From Marivita sp046592965 (GTDB lineage Bacteria > Pseudomonadota > Alphaproteobacteria > Rhodobacterales > Rhodobacteraceae), in NCBI RefSeq assembly GCF_046592965.1, contig NZ_JBISBV010000002.1, forward strand, positions 451,693 to 515,692: a stretch of 64,000 nt of DNA. Reading direction: 5' to 3'. Shown here piece by piece: positions 25,696 through 35,096 of the stretch; the first letter of the stretch is position 1, and each line of letters starts with the position of its first letter. The translations under genes and the position numbers were made by a program. Under the pieces are notes generated by a model that did not search any database, had not been told where the DNA came from, and saw only the letters and a program-made list of their open reading frames with translations.

Positions 25696-26273
25696 AATGT
25701 CCCTTCAAGAGAGGCATCTTCATCCGGCGGATAGCGCAAGTGCTCTGGCAGCAGGTCTTCACGATCGGCCAGCACCAGAGTCGCGCGCAGGGCCATGGCG
25801 ATACCTTGCAAGGCGACCAGAACGGCAAAGACAATGATGAACGATTTCAGGACATAGAGACCCGGCATTCCGCCAACATTCGACGACCCTTCCATGTAGC
25901 TCCAGGAGCGCGCGACGAAGGGCCATGAGTAGACCAGAACGACGCCCATGAAGGGCAGCAGAAAGACCACCACGCCGATGAGGTCGATGACGGCCTTCTT
26001 TCGGATGCTGGCGGGCCGGTAGAAAATATCGACCCGCACATGGTCACCGCGCAAGAGCGCAAAGCCGGCGACAGCGGTGAACATCGCGCCGTTGAGCCAG
26101 ATATAAAGATCACGCAGCCACAAATAGCTGATACCGAACACGTATCGCTGCACCACGACCGTGAAACACGCGATCACGATCCCCAGGGCGAGCCAGGAGG
26201 CGGTGCGTCCGACAAAGGCGTTGATGGCGCTGATGATGCGTATTGCGTTGGCTATGGCCTGCATGACCCTCAT
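25692..26273 (-). CDS. TRAP transporter small permease subunit (DctQ family)
   Basis: The 193-residue protein has four membrane segments (including LALGIVIACFTVVVQRYVFG and AVIDLIGVVVFLLPFMGVVLVYSWPF). The YLWLRDLYIWLNGAMFTAVAGFALLRGDHVRVD region is the conserved DctQ core. It precedes and overlaps the large subunit gene. No binding-protein gene is attached upstream on this strand. The nearest is the convergent TakP-like gene about 1 kb beyond the operon's 3' end. Confidence 0.9.
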   Translation of the reverse strand: MRVMQAIANAIRIISAINAFVGRTASWLALGIVIACFTVVVQRYVFGISYLWLRDLYIWLNGAMFTAVAGFALLRGDHVRVDIFYRPASIRKKAVIDLIGVVVFLLPFMGVVLVYSWPFVARSWSYMEGSSNVGGMPGLYVLKSFIIVFAVLVALQGIAMALRATLVLADREDLLPEHLRYPPDEDASLEGTL

Positions 26274-26368
26274 TCTCCTATCGCGACGTCACCTGCCTTT
26301 GTCACGATTTTTTGCGTCGGACAACTGGAAGCGAGCCTGTTGGAAGACCATCTTGCCGGATCAAGTTT

Positions 26369-27076
26369 CTAGAGTTCGATCCGGATATCATGTATCCACA
26401 GCTTTGGCGGCCTTGACAGAACGAAGACCACAACATCCGCCAGATCATCGGGTTCGGTGAAAATGTGGTTCGGGACATCCTCACCGGCCTTGGCGAACAT
26501 ATCCGTGTTGGTGCCTGACTGATAAACGCCACCAACACGCACACCGGTGGTTTCCTCGTCTGCTTTCAACACTTCGGTAAATCCGCGCACGCCAAATTTG
26601 GTGGCGGTGTAAACCGATTGCCCGGCCTGCGCGACGACGCCGGATTTCGAGACGATGTTCAGGACGATGCCTTCGTCGTTATCCCGCAGCGCCGGAAGCG
26701 CGGCCTGTGTGATCTGCATCAGACCAGTGAGGTTGGTCTGAACCGTTGCCTGTAAGGTTTCGGACGGGATTGTATCGAGCGGCCCGGTTTTGTGCCAGAT
26801 GCCGGCATTGTTGATCAGGATGTCCAGTCCGCCGAAGGTCTCTGTCACCTTTTCGACAGCCGCAAGAATCGCGTCATGGTCCTGAAGATCGCATTCGATT
26901 CCGATTGCATGCTTGGCACCGGCAGATGTGCATTCCGACTCAACGCGGCGCAGGCGATCGGTGTCACGGCCCAAAATCGCCAGTTGCGTTCCCGCGGCGG
27001 CAAGTTTCAGGCAGATATGCCGCCCGATCCCATCGCTGCCACCCGTGACAATAACGCGCTTGTTCGTCAAATCCAT
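26369..27076 (-). CDS. Short-chain dehydrogenase/reductase
   Basis: The 235-residue classical SDR has a TGGSDGIGRH cofactor motif, the NNAG motif (ILINNAGIW), a serine in LNIVSKSG and the YxxxK pair (YTATK). The short form and DLTNKRVIVTGG start resemble 3-oxoacyl-ACP reductase-like enzymes of unknown substrate. AGGAGAAC precedes the ATG. It stands alone, divergent from the catalase gene across a 321-bp gap. Confidence 0.9.
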   Translation of the reverse strand: MDLTNKRVIVTGGSDGIGRHICLKLAAAGTQLAILGRDTDRLRRVESECTSAGAKHAIGIECDLQDHDAILAAVEKVTETFGGLDILINNAGIWHKTGPLDTIPSETLQATVQTNLTGLMQITQAALPALRDNDEGIVLNIVSKSGVVAQAGQSVYTATKFGVRGFTEVLKADEETTGVRVGGVYQSGTNTDMFAKAGEDVPNHIFTEPDDLADVVVFVLSRPPKLWIHDIRIEL

Positions 27077-27397
27077 GAAGTTCTCCTGTGATGCGCCGCA
27101 AGTCTGTCACTTGTCCTACCGTCGAGGTAGCGTATTCGGCTGGATTGAAGCCGACCCTAAGAGGCACACCGCTTGCGATACAAGGGAGCAGTGACAAAGT
27201 GGCATCTTCGGTCGCGGGTCAGCGGGATGGTCAAACCGCGAAATCGCGCTATACCTTTGATCGACGGCGCAGAAAATTTTCGTTAATCTGCGAGCGACGA
27301 CTCTTGGATTGACGTCCGTTAATGCTTCACAACGCCGGATCAGGGATTCGGTGTCGTGACCGCACTGCAATCCACCAGACTTTAAGGAGATGTTTCC
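27077..27397. other. Gene-free region between the SDR and catalase genes
   Basis: No convincing gene or RNA is seen in this 321-bp stretch. It must carry the divergent promoters of the reductase and catalase genes. No OxyR-type or other operator could be assigned by eye. Confidence 0.5.
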
Positions 27398-28873
27398 ATG
27401 TCAGACAATGATCACTACAAAATCACGCCAACTGGTCATTCCACCACCGGATCGGGCGCACCGGCGCAAAGTGATCGCAATTCACTGACCATTGGCGCTG
27501 ACGGGCCGATCGTTTTGCAGGATGTGCATTTTCTTGAGCAGATGGCGCATTTCAACCGTGAGAAGGTTCCAGAGCGTCAACCCCATGCCAAGGGTGCAGG
27601 CGCCTTCGGAACGTTCGAGACAACCGAGGACGTGTCGCGCTACACCAAGGCATCGCTGTTCCAGAAAGGGGCCAGCACCGACATGCTGGCACGCTTTTCG
27701 ACAGTCGCCGGCGAGATGGGCAGCCCGGACACCTGGCGCGATGTGCGTGGGTTTTCGCTGAAGTTCTATACCGACGAAGGAAATTACGACCTCGTCGGAA
27801 ACAACACTCCGATTTTCTTCGTGCGCGACCCGATGAAGTTTCCTCACTTCATCCGCAGCCAGAAGCGGCTTCCGGATTCCGGCCTGCGTGACAATCATAT
27901 GCAGTGGGATTTCTGGACCAACAACCCGGAAAGCGCCCATCAGGTGACCTACCTCATGGGCGTGCGCGGCCTGCCGCGGACCTGGCGGCACATGAACGGC
28001 TACGGGTCGCATACCTACATGTGGGTGAACGCCGACGGCGAAAGGTTCTGGGTGAAATACCACTTCCACACCGAACAGGGCATGGAGTTTTTCACCAACG
28101 AGGAAGCTGCCGCCATGTCCGGGGCGGATGCCGATTTCCACCGCCGCGATTTGTTCGATGCGATCGGACGCGGCGAGCATCCAAGCTGGATCATGTCGGT
28201 CCAGGTCATGCCATATGAAGAGGGCAAGACCTATCGCTTGAATCCGTTCGACCTGACAAAGACATGGCCGCACGCCGATTATCCGCTGATCAGGGTCGGA
28301 AAAATGACCCTCAACCGGAACCCCGAAAACTTCTTTGCCCAGATCGAACAGGCGGCGTTTTCGCCGGGCAACACGGTTCCGGGCATTGGTCTGTCGCCGG
28401 ACAAGATGTTGCAGGGCCGCGCGTTCGCCTATGCCGATGCACAGCGCAACCGGATCGGCGTCAACTTCCATCAACTGCCGGTGAACCAACCGAAGGTGCC
28501 GGTCAACACCTATATGTTCGACGGACAGATGGCCTATCACCACACCGGCAACGCGCCTGTCTACGTGCCCAACAGCGGTGATCGCCCGTGGGCTGACGAA
28601 GAGGGGCCGATGGACGATGGTTGGGAAGCCGATGGCGAGATGGTCCGCAGCGCATACAATCTGCGCCCTGACGATGACGATTTCAGCCAGCCGGGCACTC
28701 TGGTGCGCGACGTGTTCGATGACGAGGAGAGAGCAAAGCTGGTTGATCAGGTCGCAGCCAGCCTGTCCGGCGTGCGCGAGCCGGTGTTGGGCCGCGCCTT
28801 CGAATACTGGAAGAATATCGACGGCGATGTCGGCGCGCGGATCGAAGACAAGGTGCGCAGCGCGGACATGTGA
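27398..28873 (+). CDS. katA: Catalase, small-subunit monofunctional type
   Basis: The 491-residue haem enzyme dismutates H2O2. It shows the distal His region (RQPHAKGAGAFGTF), the NNTPIFFVRDPMKFPHFI segment, and the proximal Tyr motif (GRAFAYADAQRNRIGVNFHQLPVN). The length is that of clade 3 catalases. AAGGAGAT lies upstream of the ATG. A strong hairpin follows the stop. The alternative is the katE-like large form, which the length excludes. Confidence 0.96.
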   Translation: MSDNDHYKITPTGHSTTGSGAPAQSDRNSLTIGADGPIVLQDVHFLEQMAHFNREKVPERQPHAKGAGAFGTFETTEDVSRYTKASLFQKGASTDMLARFSTVAGEMGSPDTWRDVRGFSLKFYTDEGNYDLVGNNTPIFFVRDPMKFPHFIRSQKRLPDSGLRDNHMQWDFWTNNPESAHQVTYLMGVRGLPRTWRHMNGYGSHTYMWVNADGERFWVKYHFHTEQGMEFFTNEEAAAMSGADADFHRRDLFDAIGRGEHPSWIMSVQVMPYEEGKTYRLNPFDLTKTWPHADYPLIRVGKMTLNRNPENFFAQIEQAAFSPGNTVPGIGLSPDKMLQGRAFAYADAQRNRIGVNFHQLPVNQPKVPVNTYMFDGQMAYHHTGNAPVYVPNSGDRPWADEEGPMDDGWEADGEMVRSAYNLRPDDDDFSQPGTLVRDVFDDEERAKLVDQVAASLSGVREPVLGRAFEYWKNIDGDVGARIEDKVRSADM

Positions 28874-28923
28874 GCGATGCACACCGTTTCGGCGTCAAGG
28901 CCGGACGATACGTGATTACATCA

Positions 28924-28956
28924 GGGGCCGGAGCGGAATACCACCGCTCCGGCCCC
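28924..28956. terminator. Bidirectional hairpin between catalase and RND pump genes
   Basis: GGGGCCGGAGCGG and CCGCTCCGGCCCC form a perfect 13-bp stem with a 7-nt loop, between converging stop codons. It has no long T-run, but the stem is very strong. Confidence 0.75.
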
Positions 28957-28958
28957 GT

Positions 28959-31900
28959 CTATTGTGCGTCGCGTGTCCTGGTGTTTTCGAGACCCTCCGC
29001 AGGCGCAGTCTTTCGACTTGGCCGTATGTCTTGCAGCACCGCATAGAACGCCGGCAGGACGACGAGGATCAAGACCGTTGCAGCCAGCAGGCCAAAGACA
29101 ACCGAGATGACAAGCGGTTTCAGAGTCTGCGCTTGCGTCGAGCTTTCCAGCAGGAGCGGCGCCATGCCCATGATCGTGGTCGACACAGACACGAATATCG
29201 GGCGGAAGCGGGCGCGCACCGCTTGACCGGCCGCCTCCGATGCGGGCAAGCCTTCGGCGCGTCGGGTGTTGATGACGCCGACCAACAGGATCGCGTTATT
29301 GACCACGATCCCGGCCAGTGACGCCGCCCCCACGAGCGATGGCATCGAGATATTGTAGCCCATCAGTGCATGGCCCCAGATCACCCCGAGAAACGCCAGC
29401 GGGATGGTGATCATCACGATCAGCGGTTCGACGTAGCTGCGAAACTGGAAACTGAGAACGAGGTAAATCCCGATCAGCCCGATGACGAAGCCGCGCAGGA
29501 TCGAAGCGACCGTCTCTGCCGAATTCGCGGCTTGCCCGCCAATGTCAAATCGAAGCCCCGGCGTGGTGAGGGCAAGCTCTTTCAGGAATCCGTCGGCCAG
29601 TCGCGCGGTGATGGCGTCGGCATTGCCGATCCGGCCGTCGACATCTGCCGCCACCGTGAGCGTGCGCTGGCCATTGCGGCGGCTGATGCTGCCCCAGCCG
29701 CGCGCGTCCTCGATCTGCGCGATGCTGGCCAGTGGCACGGTCCCGCCAGCGGGCAGGGCAATTTCCAACTCCGAAAGATCGGCGCGTGTGGCGCGGTCAT
29801 CGTCCGCGAGCAGCACTTCCAGATCCCATGCCAGATCGCCGCGACGAATTTCAGTCAACTGGGTGCCAAGAAATGCTGCGCGCACCTGTCCTGCGACATC
29901 CGATGCGGTCAGTCCCAACGCCTCGGCACCGGGCGACAGGGACAGGTGCAATTCCGGCGCGCCGGGGCGCAAATCGACAATTGCGTTTCGCACGCCGGCA
30001 TAGGTTTCAAGTTCGGCCAGTGTCGCGCGGCCCGCGGTTTCCAGTGTCGTGAGGTCGCGATGGCTCAGACGCAGTTCAACGGCGATCCCTTGCGGGCCGA
30101 TGCCTGGTTCGGTGAGGATCAGCGACGTGACGCCGGGCAGGGGGCCGATCTCGGCGCGCCAGAGCGTGACAATATCGTCCAGAGTACTGCTGCGCGTTTC
30201 GGCGCCCAGCAAGTCGACTGCGACGGTGGCCACATGAGTTCCGGTTTCGTTTGCGGACAGGTTGCGGCCCAGACGGGTGATACGGCGCGTCACCAGCGGC
30301 GTCTCGTCCGGTTGCTGGGGCGTGAGTTCGGCATTGACCCGATCTAGCGCCGCCTCGACCTGCGCCACTGCCTCACTGGTGCGTGCCAACGGGGTTCCGG
30401 CGGGCAACAGCAATCGCGCCTCAAGAACATCGCCGTCGATTTCGGGCATCGCCTCGCGTTTGACGATCCCGCCACCCAGCGCTCCGACCGTGACGATCAG
30501 CGCGCCGATGGCGAGTCCGGCAACCAGCCAGCGCCAGCGGATCGCCGCATCCGCCAGACGTCCGACGCCGCGTTCCCGCACGATGTCGAAACCGTGGTCA
30601 AAGCGGGCGCGAAACCGCGATGGCGCCGTGTCCTTCAGCCCGCTCTTGAGGTGGTGCGGAAGGATCAGGAACGCCTCGATCAGCGACGCAGCCAGTGCCG
30701 CCAGCAAGACCACCGGCAACACTTCAAGCACCGCGCCAAGTTCTCCGGCAAGGAAGGCCAGCGGCAGGAATACGGCAAAGGTTGTCAGGAACGACGAAAT
30801 CACACCCGGTGCCACAGCGCCAACACCGGCAACGACGTTTTCGATCGTCGCGCCCTTTGCGGAATGCACGGCGATCGAATCCGCGATCACGATGGAATCG
30901 TCCATCACGATCCCGATTGCCATCAGCAACGCCACCAGCGTCATCATGTTCAGGCTCAGCCCTGTCAGCCCCATCCAGACGAACGCGCCGGCAAAGGCGA
31001 CCGGCAGGCCCATCGCGGCCCAAACGGCAAAGCCGGGCCGGAAGAACAGGCTCATCACGGCGACGACCAGAACCAGACCGATCACTCCGTTCTGCACCAG
31101 CATCAACAACCGCTCGCGGATGATCGACGTGACATCCTGCACCACCTCGATGCGGATCGCGTCAGGCAGGCGCACGGTTTCGGAGTCCACCAGCGCGGTC
31201 ACGGCGTCCAGAACGCGCAAGGCGTCGGCATCCAGCCCCTTCGTGACGTCGATCAGGATCGCCGGAGTGCCATCGACGGTGGCACGGTCGAAAGTCGGCT
31301 CAAAGCGCTCCTCGATGACAGCCAGATCTCCGAGGGTCAGCGTCGCCCCGTTGGGCATTACAAGAACCGGAACCGTTGCCAATGCGGCTGCGGTGTCGTG
31401 GTCCGCGCTGAAGCGCAAGGTCCGGTCGGTTCCGGCACCTTCCAGCGTCCCGGCAGGAAGATCAATGTTCTGGCTGGCGATCGCGTTGGCAAGGGCGGCC
31501 GGCGTCAGGCCGTGACTGTCAAGCACGGCGCGTTGTGCGGTCACGCTGAGCGTGCGCGTGCCCAGTCCGCTGCGGTTGACGGTCGCCACACCGGGCAGCG
31601 CGGTCAACTCATCCGACAGCGCATCGGCGTAGACATCGAGTTCGTGCAAGGGAAGCAGGCCCGAAATGGCAACTGAGGTCACTGGATCAGAGCGGTGCAA
31701 CTCGCGCACGATTGCCGGATCGGCGCGTTCGGGAAAGGTGTCGATGGCCGAAACCTCGGTGCGGAGCGAATTCACGAACCGCAACGGATCGTTGCCGGAC
31801 GCCATCGTGGCAACCGCTTGCGCGCGCCCGGTCTGGGCCGTGCAAGTGAAGGTCTCGAGAGCTTCGACGCCCTGCACCCCGTCCCAAAGCGGCGCGCAGA

Positions 31901-32081
31901 TCGCGCTCTCGACGTCCTCGGCGCTGGCGCCGCGATAGGTGACGGTGATCGCGGCTTCGGTGGCGCGGAAATCCGGGAATGTCTCGCGCAGGAGCCCCGG
32001 CGCGGCAAAGACACCGGCGGCGAGGATCAACAGGAGCAACAGGTTGCCCGCTGTCGGGTGACCAGTGAACCAGCGGATCAT
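28959..32081 (-). CDS. RND-family efflux transporter permease (AcrB/MMPL-like)
   Basis: The 1040-residue inner-membrane proton-driven pump starts with a short cytoplasmic N-terminus (MIRWFTGHPTAGNLLLL). It has two large periplasmic loops and two blocks of six membrane helices. The central helix 4 motif (LMAIGIVMDDSIVIADSIAVH) carries the paired Asp residues for proton relay, and the end has the mirrored GIVVNNAILLVGVINTRR. It overlaps the adaptor gene by 4 nt (ATGA). The substrate range cannot be read from sequence. Confidence 0.95.
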   Translation of the reverse strand: MIRWFTGHPTAGNLLLLLILAAGVFAAPGLLRETFPDFRATEAAITVTYRGASAEDVESAICAPLWDGVQGVEALETFTCTAQTGRAQAVATMASGNDPLRFVNSLRTEVSAIDTFPERADPAIVRELHRSDPVTSVAISGLLPLHELDVYADALSDELTALPGVATVNRSGLGTRTLSVTAQRAVLDSHGLTPAALANAIASQNIDLPAGTLEGAGTDRTLRFSADHDTAAALATVPVLVMPNGATLTLGDLAVIEERFEPTFDRATVDGTPAILIDVTKGLDADALRVLDAVTALVDSETVRLPDAIRIEVVQDVTSIIRERLLMLVQNGVIGLVLVVAVMSLFFRPGFAVWAAMGLPVAFAGAFVWMGLTGLSLNMMTLVALLMAIGIVMDDSIVIADSIAVHSAKGATIENVVAGVGAVAPGVISSFLTTFAVFLPLAFLAGELGAVLEVLPVVLLAALAASLIEAFLILPHHLKSGLKDTAPSRFRARFDHGFDIVRERGVGRLADAAIRWRWLVAGLAIGALIVTVGALGGGIVKREAMPEIDGDVLEARLLLPAGTPLARTSEAVAQVEAALDRVNAELTPQQPDETPLVTRRITRLGRNLSANETGTHVATVAVDLLGAETRSSTLDDIVTLWRAEIGPLPGVTSLILTEPGIGPQGIAVELRLSHRDLTTLETAGRATLAELETYAGVRNAIVDLRPGAPELHLSLSPGAEALGLTASDVAGQVRAAFLGTQLTEIRRGDLAWDLEVLLADDDRATRADLSELEIALPAGGTVPLASIAQIEDARGWGSISRRNGQRTLTVAADVDGRIGNADAITARLADGFLKELALTTPGLRFDIGGQAANSAETVASILRGFVIGLIGIYLVLSFQFRSYVEPLIVMITIPLAFLGVIWGHALMGYNISMPSLVGAASLAGIVVNNAILLVGVINTRRAEGLPASEAAGQAVRARFRPIFVSVSTTIMGMAPLLLESSTQAQTLKPLVISVVFGLLAATVLILVVLPAFYAVLQDIRPSRKTAPAEGLENTRTRDAQ

Positions 32082-33376
32082 TCCGCGGCCTCGATCGGGT
32101 TCAGCAGCAAGCCCGGGATCGCCGGTGAAACATCGTCAAGAAGAACCCGATCCCCGGCGGCAAGACCGTCCGTCAGTATCACACGTTCGTTTTGCCGGAA
32201 GGCTGCTGTGACCGGGCGCAGAGCCAGTTTGTTGTCGCCATCGACGATACGCACCATGCCGGAATGATAGGCGGATTCCGGAATCGCGATGCCTTGGCTC
32301 AGCGGGGCGCCCGACAGCGTCAATTGCACTTGCATGTTCGGCACCAAGGGCAGGCGTCGGGGCGGGTCAGCCCCGGCATAAGGCTCATCGACCGTCACCA
32401 CCACTGGCACCGTGCGTGCGCGGGCGTCCAGTGCGCCTTCGATCCGTGAAACCCGGGCGGGCCATTCCTGCGTCGGATCGGAGAGCGGGCTGAGAACGAC
32501 ATCGAGCGCGGTTGCCGGAATATCGCGCATCACCTCGGTCAGGGGTTTGTCGGACGGCAGATTGGCGATCAACCGGCGGAACGCGTCGAGCGGCAGATGC
32601 GCGACCACTTCTGCGGTGGCGATCCCGTCGCCGCGGATCACGACCTGTCCGGGGGAAACCGTCTGGTACAGCTCGGCCGTCACCTCGGTCACGCGCACAT
32701 CGAACGGGATCGTCATGGTGGTACGAGACAATGAGCGTTGGGCGCTGTCGCGTGCGGCCGCGCTGCGCGCGGTTTGGGCGCTCAGTCGCGCCTCGCGGGA
32801 TGGGACGAGGCTCAGCGTGTTTTCAAGTTCCGCGACCGTGCGGCGGGCAAGCAATGTGGCGCGCTCGGATTCGTCGGCCCGCGATTGCGGTACGGTGCCC
32901 TGTTCAGCAAGCGATCGCGTGCGCGTCAGATCGGCTTCTGCCAAGGCAAGGCGGTCTCGTTCCAGATCCAGAATGCGACTGGTGTTAGACTCCTCAGCCG
33001 ACAATTGTGTTCGTTCGGCCTCGAGCGCTGCCAGATCGGCCTCGGCCTGCGCCAATGCCAGCTCGTAATCCGCAGGGTCGATGCGCAGAACTTCGGTTCC
33101 GGCCGTGATAAGGCGTCCGGGTTCGAGATCCGGGTGCCGCCAGATCACCTCGCCCTGCACCTCGGCGACCGCAACCCACCTGTCGGCGGCGCGCAGGTTG
33201 CCCCAAGCGGTGACCGTCGGGCGTATCTCTTCGGGCGTGACCGCCACGACCCGCACCGGCAGCGCCGGACGCTCGCCGTCCACCTGTGACGGGCCGGGCG
33301 CGGTCGATATCATCCAGACCGCCACGGCTATACCAAGCGCGACAGGGGGAACGGCGAGGAGGGGAGCGAGGCGCAT
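32078..33376 (-). CDS. RND efflux periplasmic adaptor subunit
   Basis: The 432-residue membrane-fusion protein has an N-terminal membrane anchor (LLAVPPVALGIAVAVWMI), a lipoyl-like half (AVAEVQGEVIWRHPDLEPGRLITAGTEVLRID), a long coiled-coil hairpin (LALAQAEADLAALEAERTQL onward) and beta-barrel parts. It bridges the pump and an outer-membrane channel, which is not encoded in this window. It overlaps the pump gene and starts 6 nt after the cytochrome b561 stop codon. Confidence 0.93.
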   Translation of the reverse strand: MRLAPLLAVPPVALGIAVAVWMISTAPGPSQVDGERPALPVRVVAVTPEEIRPTVTAWGNLRAADRWVAVAEVQGEVIWRHPDLEPGRLITAGTEVLRIDPADYELALAQAEADLAALEAERTQLSAEESNTSRILDLERDRLALAEADLTRTRSLAEQGTVPQSRADESERATLLARRTVAELENTLSLVPSREARLSAQTARSAAARDSAQRSLSRTTMTIPFDVRVTEVTAELYQTVSPGQVVIRGDGIATAEVVAHLPLDAFRRLIANLPSDKPLTEVMRDIPATALDVVLSPLSDPTQEWPARVSRIEGALDARARTVPVVVTVDEPYAGADPPRRLPLVPNMQVQLTLSGAPLSQGIAIPESAYHSGMVRIVDGDNKLALRPVTAAFRQNERVILTDGLAAGDRVLLDDVSPAIPGLLLNPIEAAE

Positions 33377-33382
33377 AAGTGG

Positions 33383-33871
33383 TCAGCCCTGCACGCGGCG
33401 CATCCGCGCCATCGTGCCGTCGCGCAAGATAAACTGGTGATACAGTGCGCCGACCACGTGCAGTGCGATCAAGGCCAGCAGGATGATCTTCAAGATGTTA
33501 TGGCCCTGTGCTGCCAGATCAACGCCGCCGAACCACGCGACTGCGCCGCTGAGGGGCATCAGGATCATCAGAGCGTACAATCCAAGATGGGTCAGCTTGG
33601 CGATCACGCCCTGGACCCTGCTGGATTCGATGGCGGCCGGAACACCGTGCCGCGACCGCAAGCCAAGCCGCCAGAGCGCCAGCAAGAACACCAGCGCGCC
33701 GCCGGCGACATGGGCCAGAACCAACAGGTCGAACCCGGCCTCGCCGCCTTCGGTCAGTCGTTGCCACGCATCCGACATGGCGTCCTTGAACAGATATTGC
33801 TGCGCGATGAGTGCAAAAACCACCCAGTGCAACACGATTTGCGTGCGGGAATATGATGTTGAAACAGCCAT
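33383..33871 (-). CDS. Cytochrome b561 family protein
   Basis: The 162-residue protein has four membrane helices with His residues suited to b-haem ligation (VLHWVVFALIAQQYLF; HVAGGALVFLLALWRLGLR; HVVGALYHQFILRDGTM). This is the pattern of YodB/CybB-type b561 proteins that pass electrons from quinol. The ATG at 33871 begins at MAVSTSYSRT; upstream in-frame sequence is opposite-strand shadow of the TetR gene. It leads the RND operon and diverges from the TetR gene, an unusual companion for an efflux pump. Confidence 0.9.
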   Translation of the reverse strand: MAVSTSYSRTQIVLHWVVFALIAQQYLFKDAMSDAWQRLTEGGEAGFDLLVLAHVAGGALVFLLALWRLGLRSRHGVPAAIESSRVQGVIAKLTHLGLYALMILMPLSGAVAWFGGVDLAAQGHNILKIILLALIALHVVGALYHQFILRDGTMARMRRVQG

Positions 33872-33935
33872 GGCAGGTGTCCTTCGCTCGGGTGCCGGAA
33901 TGCTGTGGCAGGTATTGATTTGCGGTGAAGTATAT

Positions 33936-33955
33936 GTTAGTGAGTTATAACTAAC
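33936..33955. promoter_or_regulatory. Inverted-repeat operator between tetR-like and cytochrome b561/RND genes
   Basis: GTTAGT and ACTAAC are perfect inverted arms 8 bp apart. A second palindrome, GTTATAAC, is nested at 33944-33951. The site lies 14 bp upstream of the TetR-family ATG and within the divergent promoter region. It is probably the binding site through which the regulator represses itself and the b561-RND operon. Confidence 0.7.
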
Positions 33956-33968
33956 AAGGGAAAATCGT

Positions 33969-34583
33969 ATGGCCGCTCGACAAAGCGCGGAAGACCGAAA
34001 GGCGCAAATCGTTGCCGAGATGTTGCGCCTTGCTGACGAGATCGGGCCGGATCGTCTGAGTACGACAGATGTGGCCCGTGCGGTCGGTCTGAGCCAGCCA
34101 GCGATATTCCGGCATTTTCCGACCAAGGGCGCGCTGTGGCTGGCCGTGGCCGAAGACATCGCCGCACGCCTGACAGAAAGATGGCAAGCCGCAGCGGCCG
34201 GAGCGTCGGCACCGCACGATACGCTTCGCGCCCTGATCGGGGCGCAACTCACGGCGATTGCCGAGACACCGGCGCTCCCGTCGATCCTGTTCTCGCGCGA
34301 GTTGCAGGTCGACAACCCGCCCTTGCGAGACGTGTTTCGTACCTTGCTCGGCACGTTCGAGGCGCATCTTGTCGCTGCGATTGCCGCTTTGCATGACGAT
34401 GGCCGTTTGCGTCGCGAAGTGAAAGCGGCGGATGTGGCGATGTTGTTGACAGCCCTGATACAGGGCGTGGCAATCCGCTGGACGCTGGGCGCGCGGGGCT
34501 TTCCGCTGGTTGAGGAGGGGTTGCGGCTTTTCGACGTTCAGATGGCGCTGTTGACCCGCCAAGAGGAGACGAACAATGGCTAG
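33969..34583 (+). CDS. TetR/AcrR family transcriptional regulator
   Basis: The protein has 204 residues. The N-terminal helix-turn-helix (EMLRLADEIGPDRLSTTDVARAVGLSQPAIFRHFPTKGALW) is canonical TetR. A helical ligand-binding domain of about 140 residues follows (C-terminal part LLTALIQGVAIRWTLGARGFPLVEEGLRLF). Divergence from the cytochrome b561-RND operon and the inverted repeat between them suggest it represses that operon until a pump substrate binds. It overlaps the next gene by 8 nt. Confidence 0.94.
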   Translation: MAARQSAEDRKAQIVAEMLRLADEIGPDRLSTTDVARAVGLSQPAIFRHFPTKGALWLAVAEDIAARLTERWQAAAAGASAPHDTLRALIGAQLTAIAETPALPSILFSRELQVDNPPLRDVFRTLLGTFEAHLVAAIAALHDDGRLRREVKAADVAMLLTALIQGVAIRWTLGARGFPLVEEGLRLFDVQMALLTRQEETNNG

Positions 34584-34971
34584 TTCAGTGTCGATGTTGC
34601 GTATCGCCGGAGCGGTTGCCGTGCTGTTCGGTGCGCTGACGGTCATGTCGGGGGCGAGCACGCTGCTCGGTACGCTCGATATGGGGGCGGTCGTGCCGGT
34701 GGTGCTGTGGTTCAACACGGTCGCCGGGATCGCCTATATCGTGGCCGGATATGGGCTGTGGCAACGGCGTCACTGGGCCTATGCGCTGTCGTTTGCGATT
34801 TTCGCCGCGACAGCTCTGGTTTTCGCGATCTTCTGGTTCGAGGTCACCCGCGGAGGCGCGTTCGAGATGCGAACGGTGTTCGCGATGGCGCTGCGCAGCG
34901 CTGTCTGGGCGGCCATCACGCTTGTCGCTCGCAAGGGTTTGAAAAAATCCGGCAATCCAGTGTCACGTTGA
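34576..34971 (+). CDS. Small integral membrane protein of unknown function
   Basis: The 131-residue protein has four predicted membrane helices (LRIAGAVAVLFGALTVM; VVLWFNTVAGIAYIVAGYGL; WAYALSFAIFAATALVFAIFWF; FAMALRSAVWAAITLVA) and a basic C-terminus. AGGAGA precedes the ATG, which lies inside the end of the TetR gene, so the two are coupled. The family is not recognised. It may help the efflux system, judging only by linkage. Confidence 0.8.
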   Translation: MASSVSMLRIAGAVAVLFGALTVMSGASTLLGTLDMGAVVPVVLWFNTVAGIAYIVAGYGLWQRRHWAYALSFAIFAATALVFAIFWFEVTRGGAFEMRTVFAMALRSAVWAAITLVARKGLKKSGNPVSR

Positions 34972-35008
34972 TCCAGGTCAATGCTGCGCCTGTATAGATG
35001 ATAATTAT

Positions 35009-35024
35009 ATTCGATAATTGGAAT
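35009..35024. promoter_or_regulatory. ATTC-N8-GAAT site upstream of the sulfide module
   Basis: ATTC, eight bases, then GAAT, inside an AT-rich patch that contrasts with the surrounding GC-rich DNA, 73 bp before the TDT exporter start. From memory, ATTC-N8-GAAT is the binding motif reported for the sulfide-responsive repressor SqrR of Rhodobacter. The downstream genes are sulfide-related, which agrees. No SqrR/BigR gene lies in this window. Confidence 0.6.
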
Positions 35025-35096
35025 TTGAATTCAACCCGTTGGACCTGCGCTTCTCTAAGACGCGTCCTTCATCACTGACGCAAGGAAAGGATCCCG

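Noticed and set aside
27482..28882. 466-codon frame opposite the catalase gene
   Set aside because: Antisense shadow of katA: rich in His, Arg and Ala with no recognisable domain, while the plus strand encodes an unmistakable catalase.
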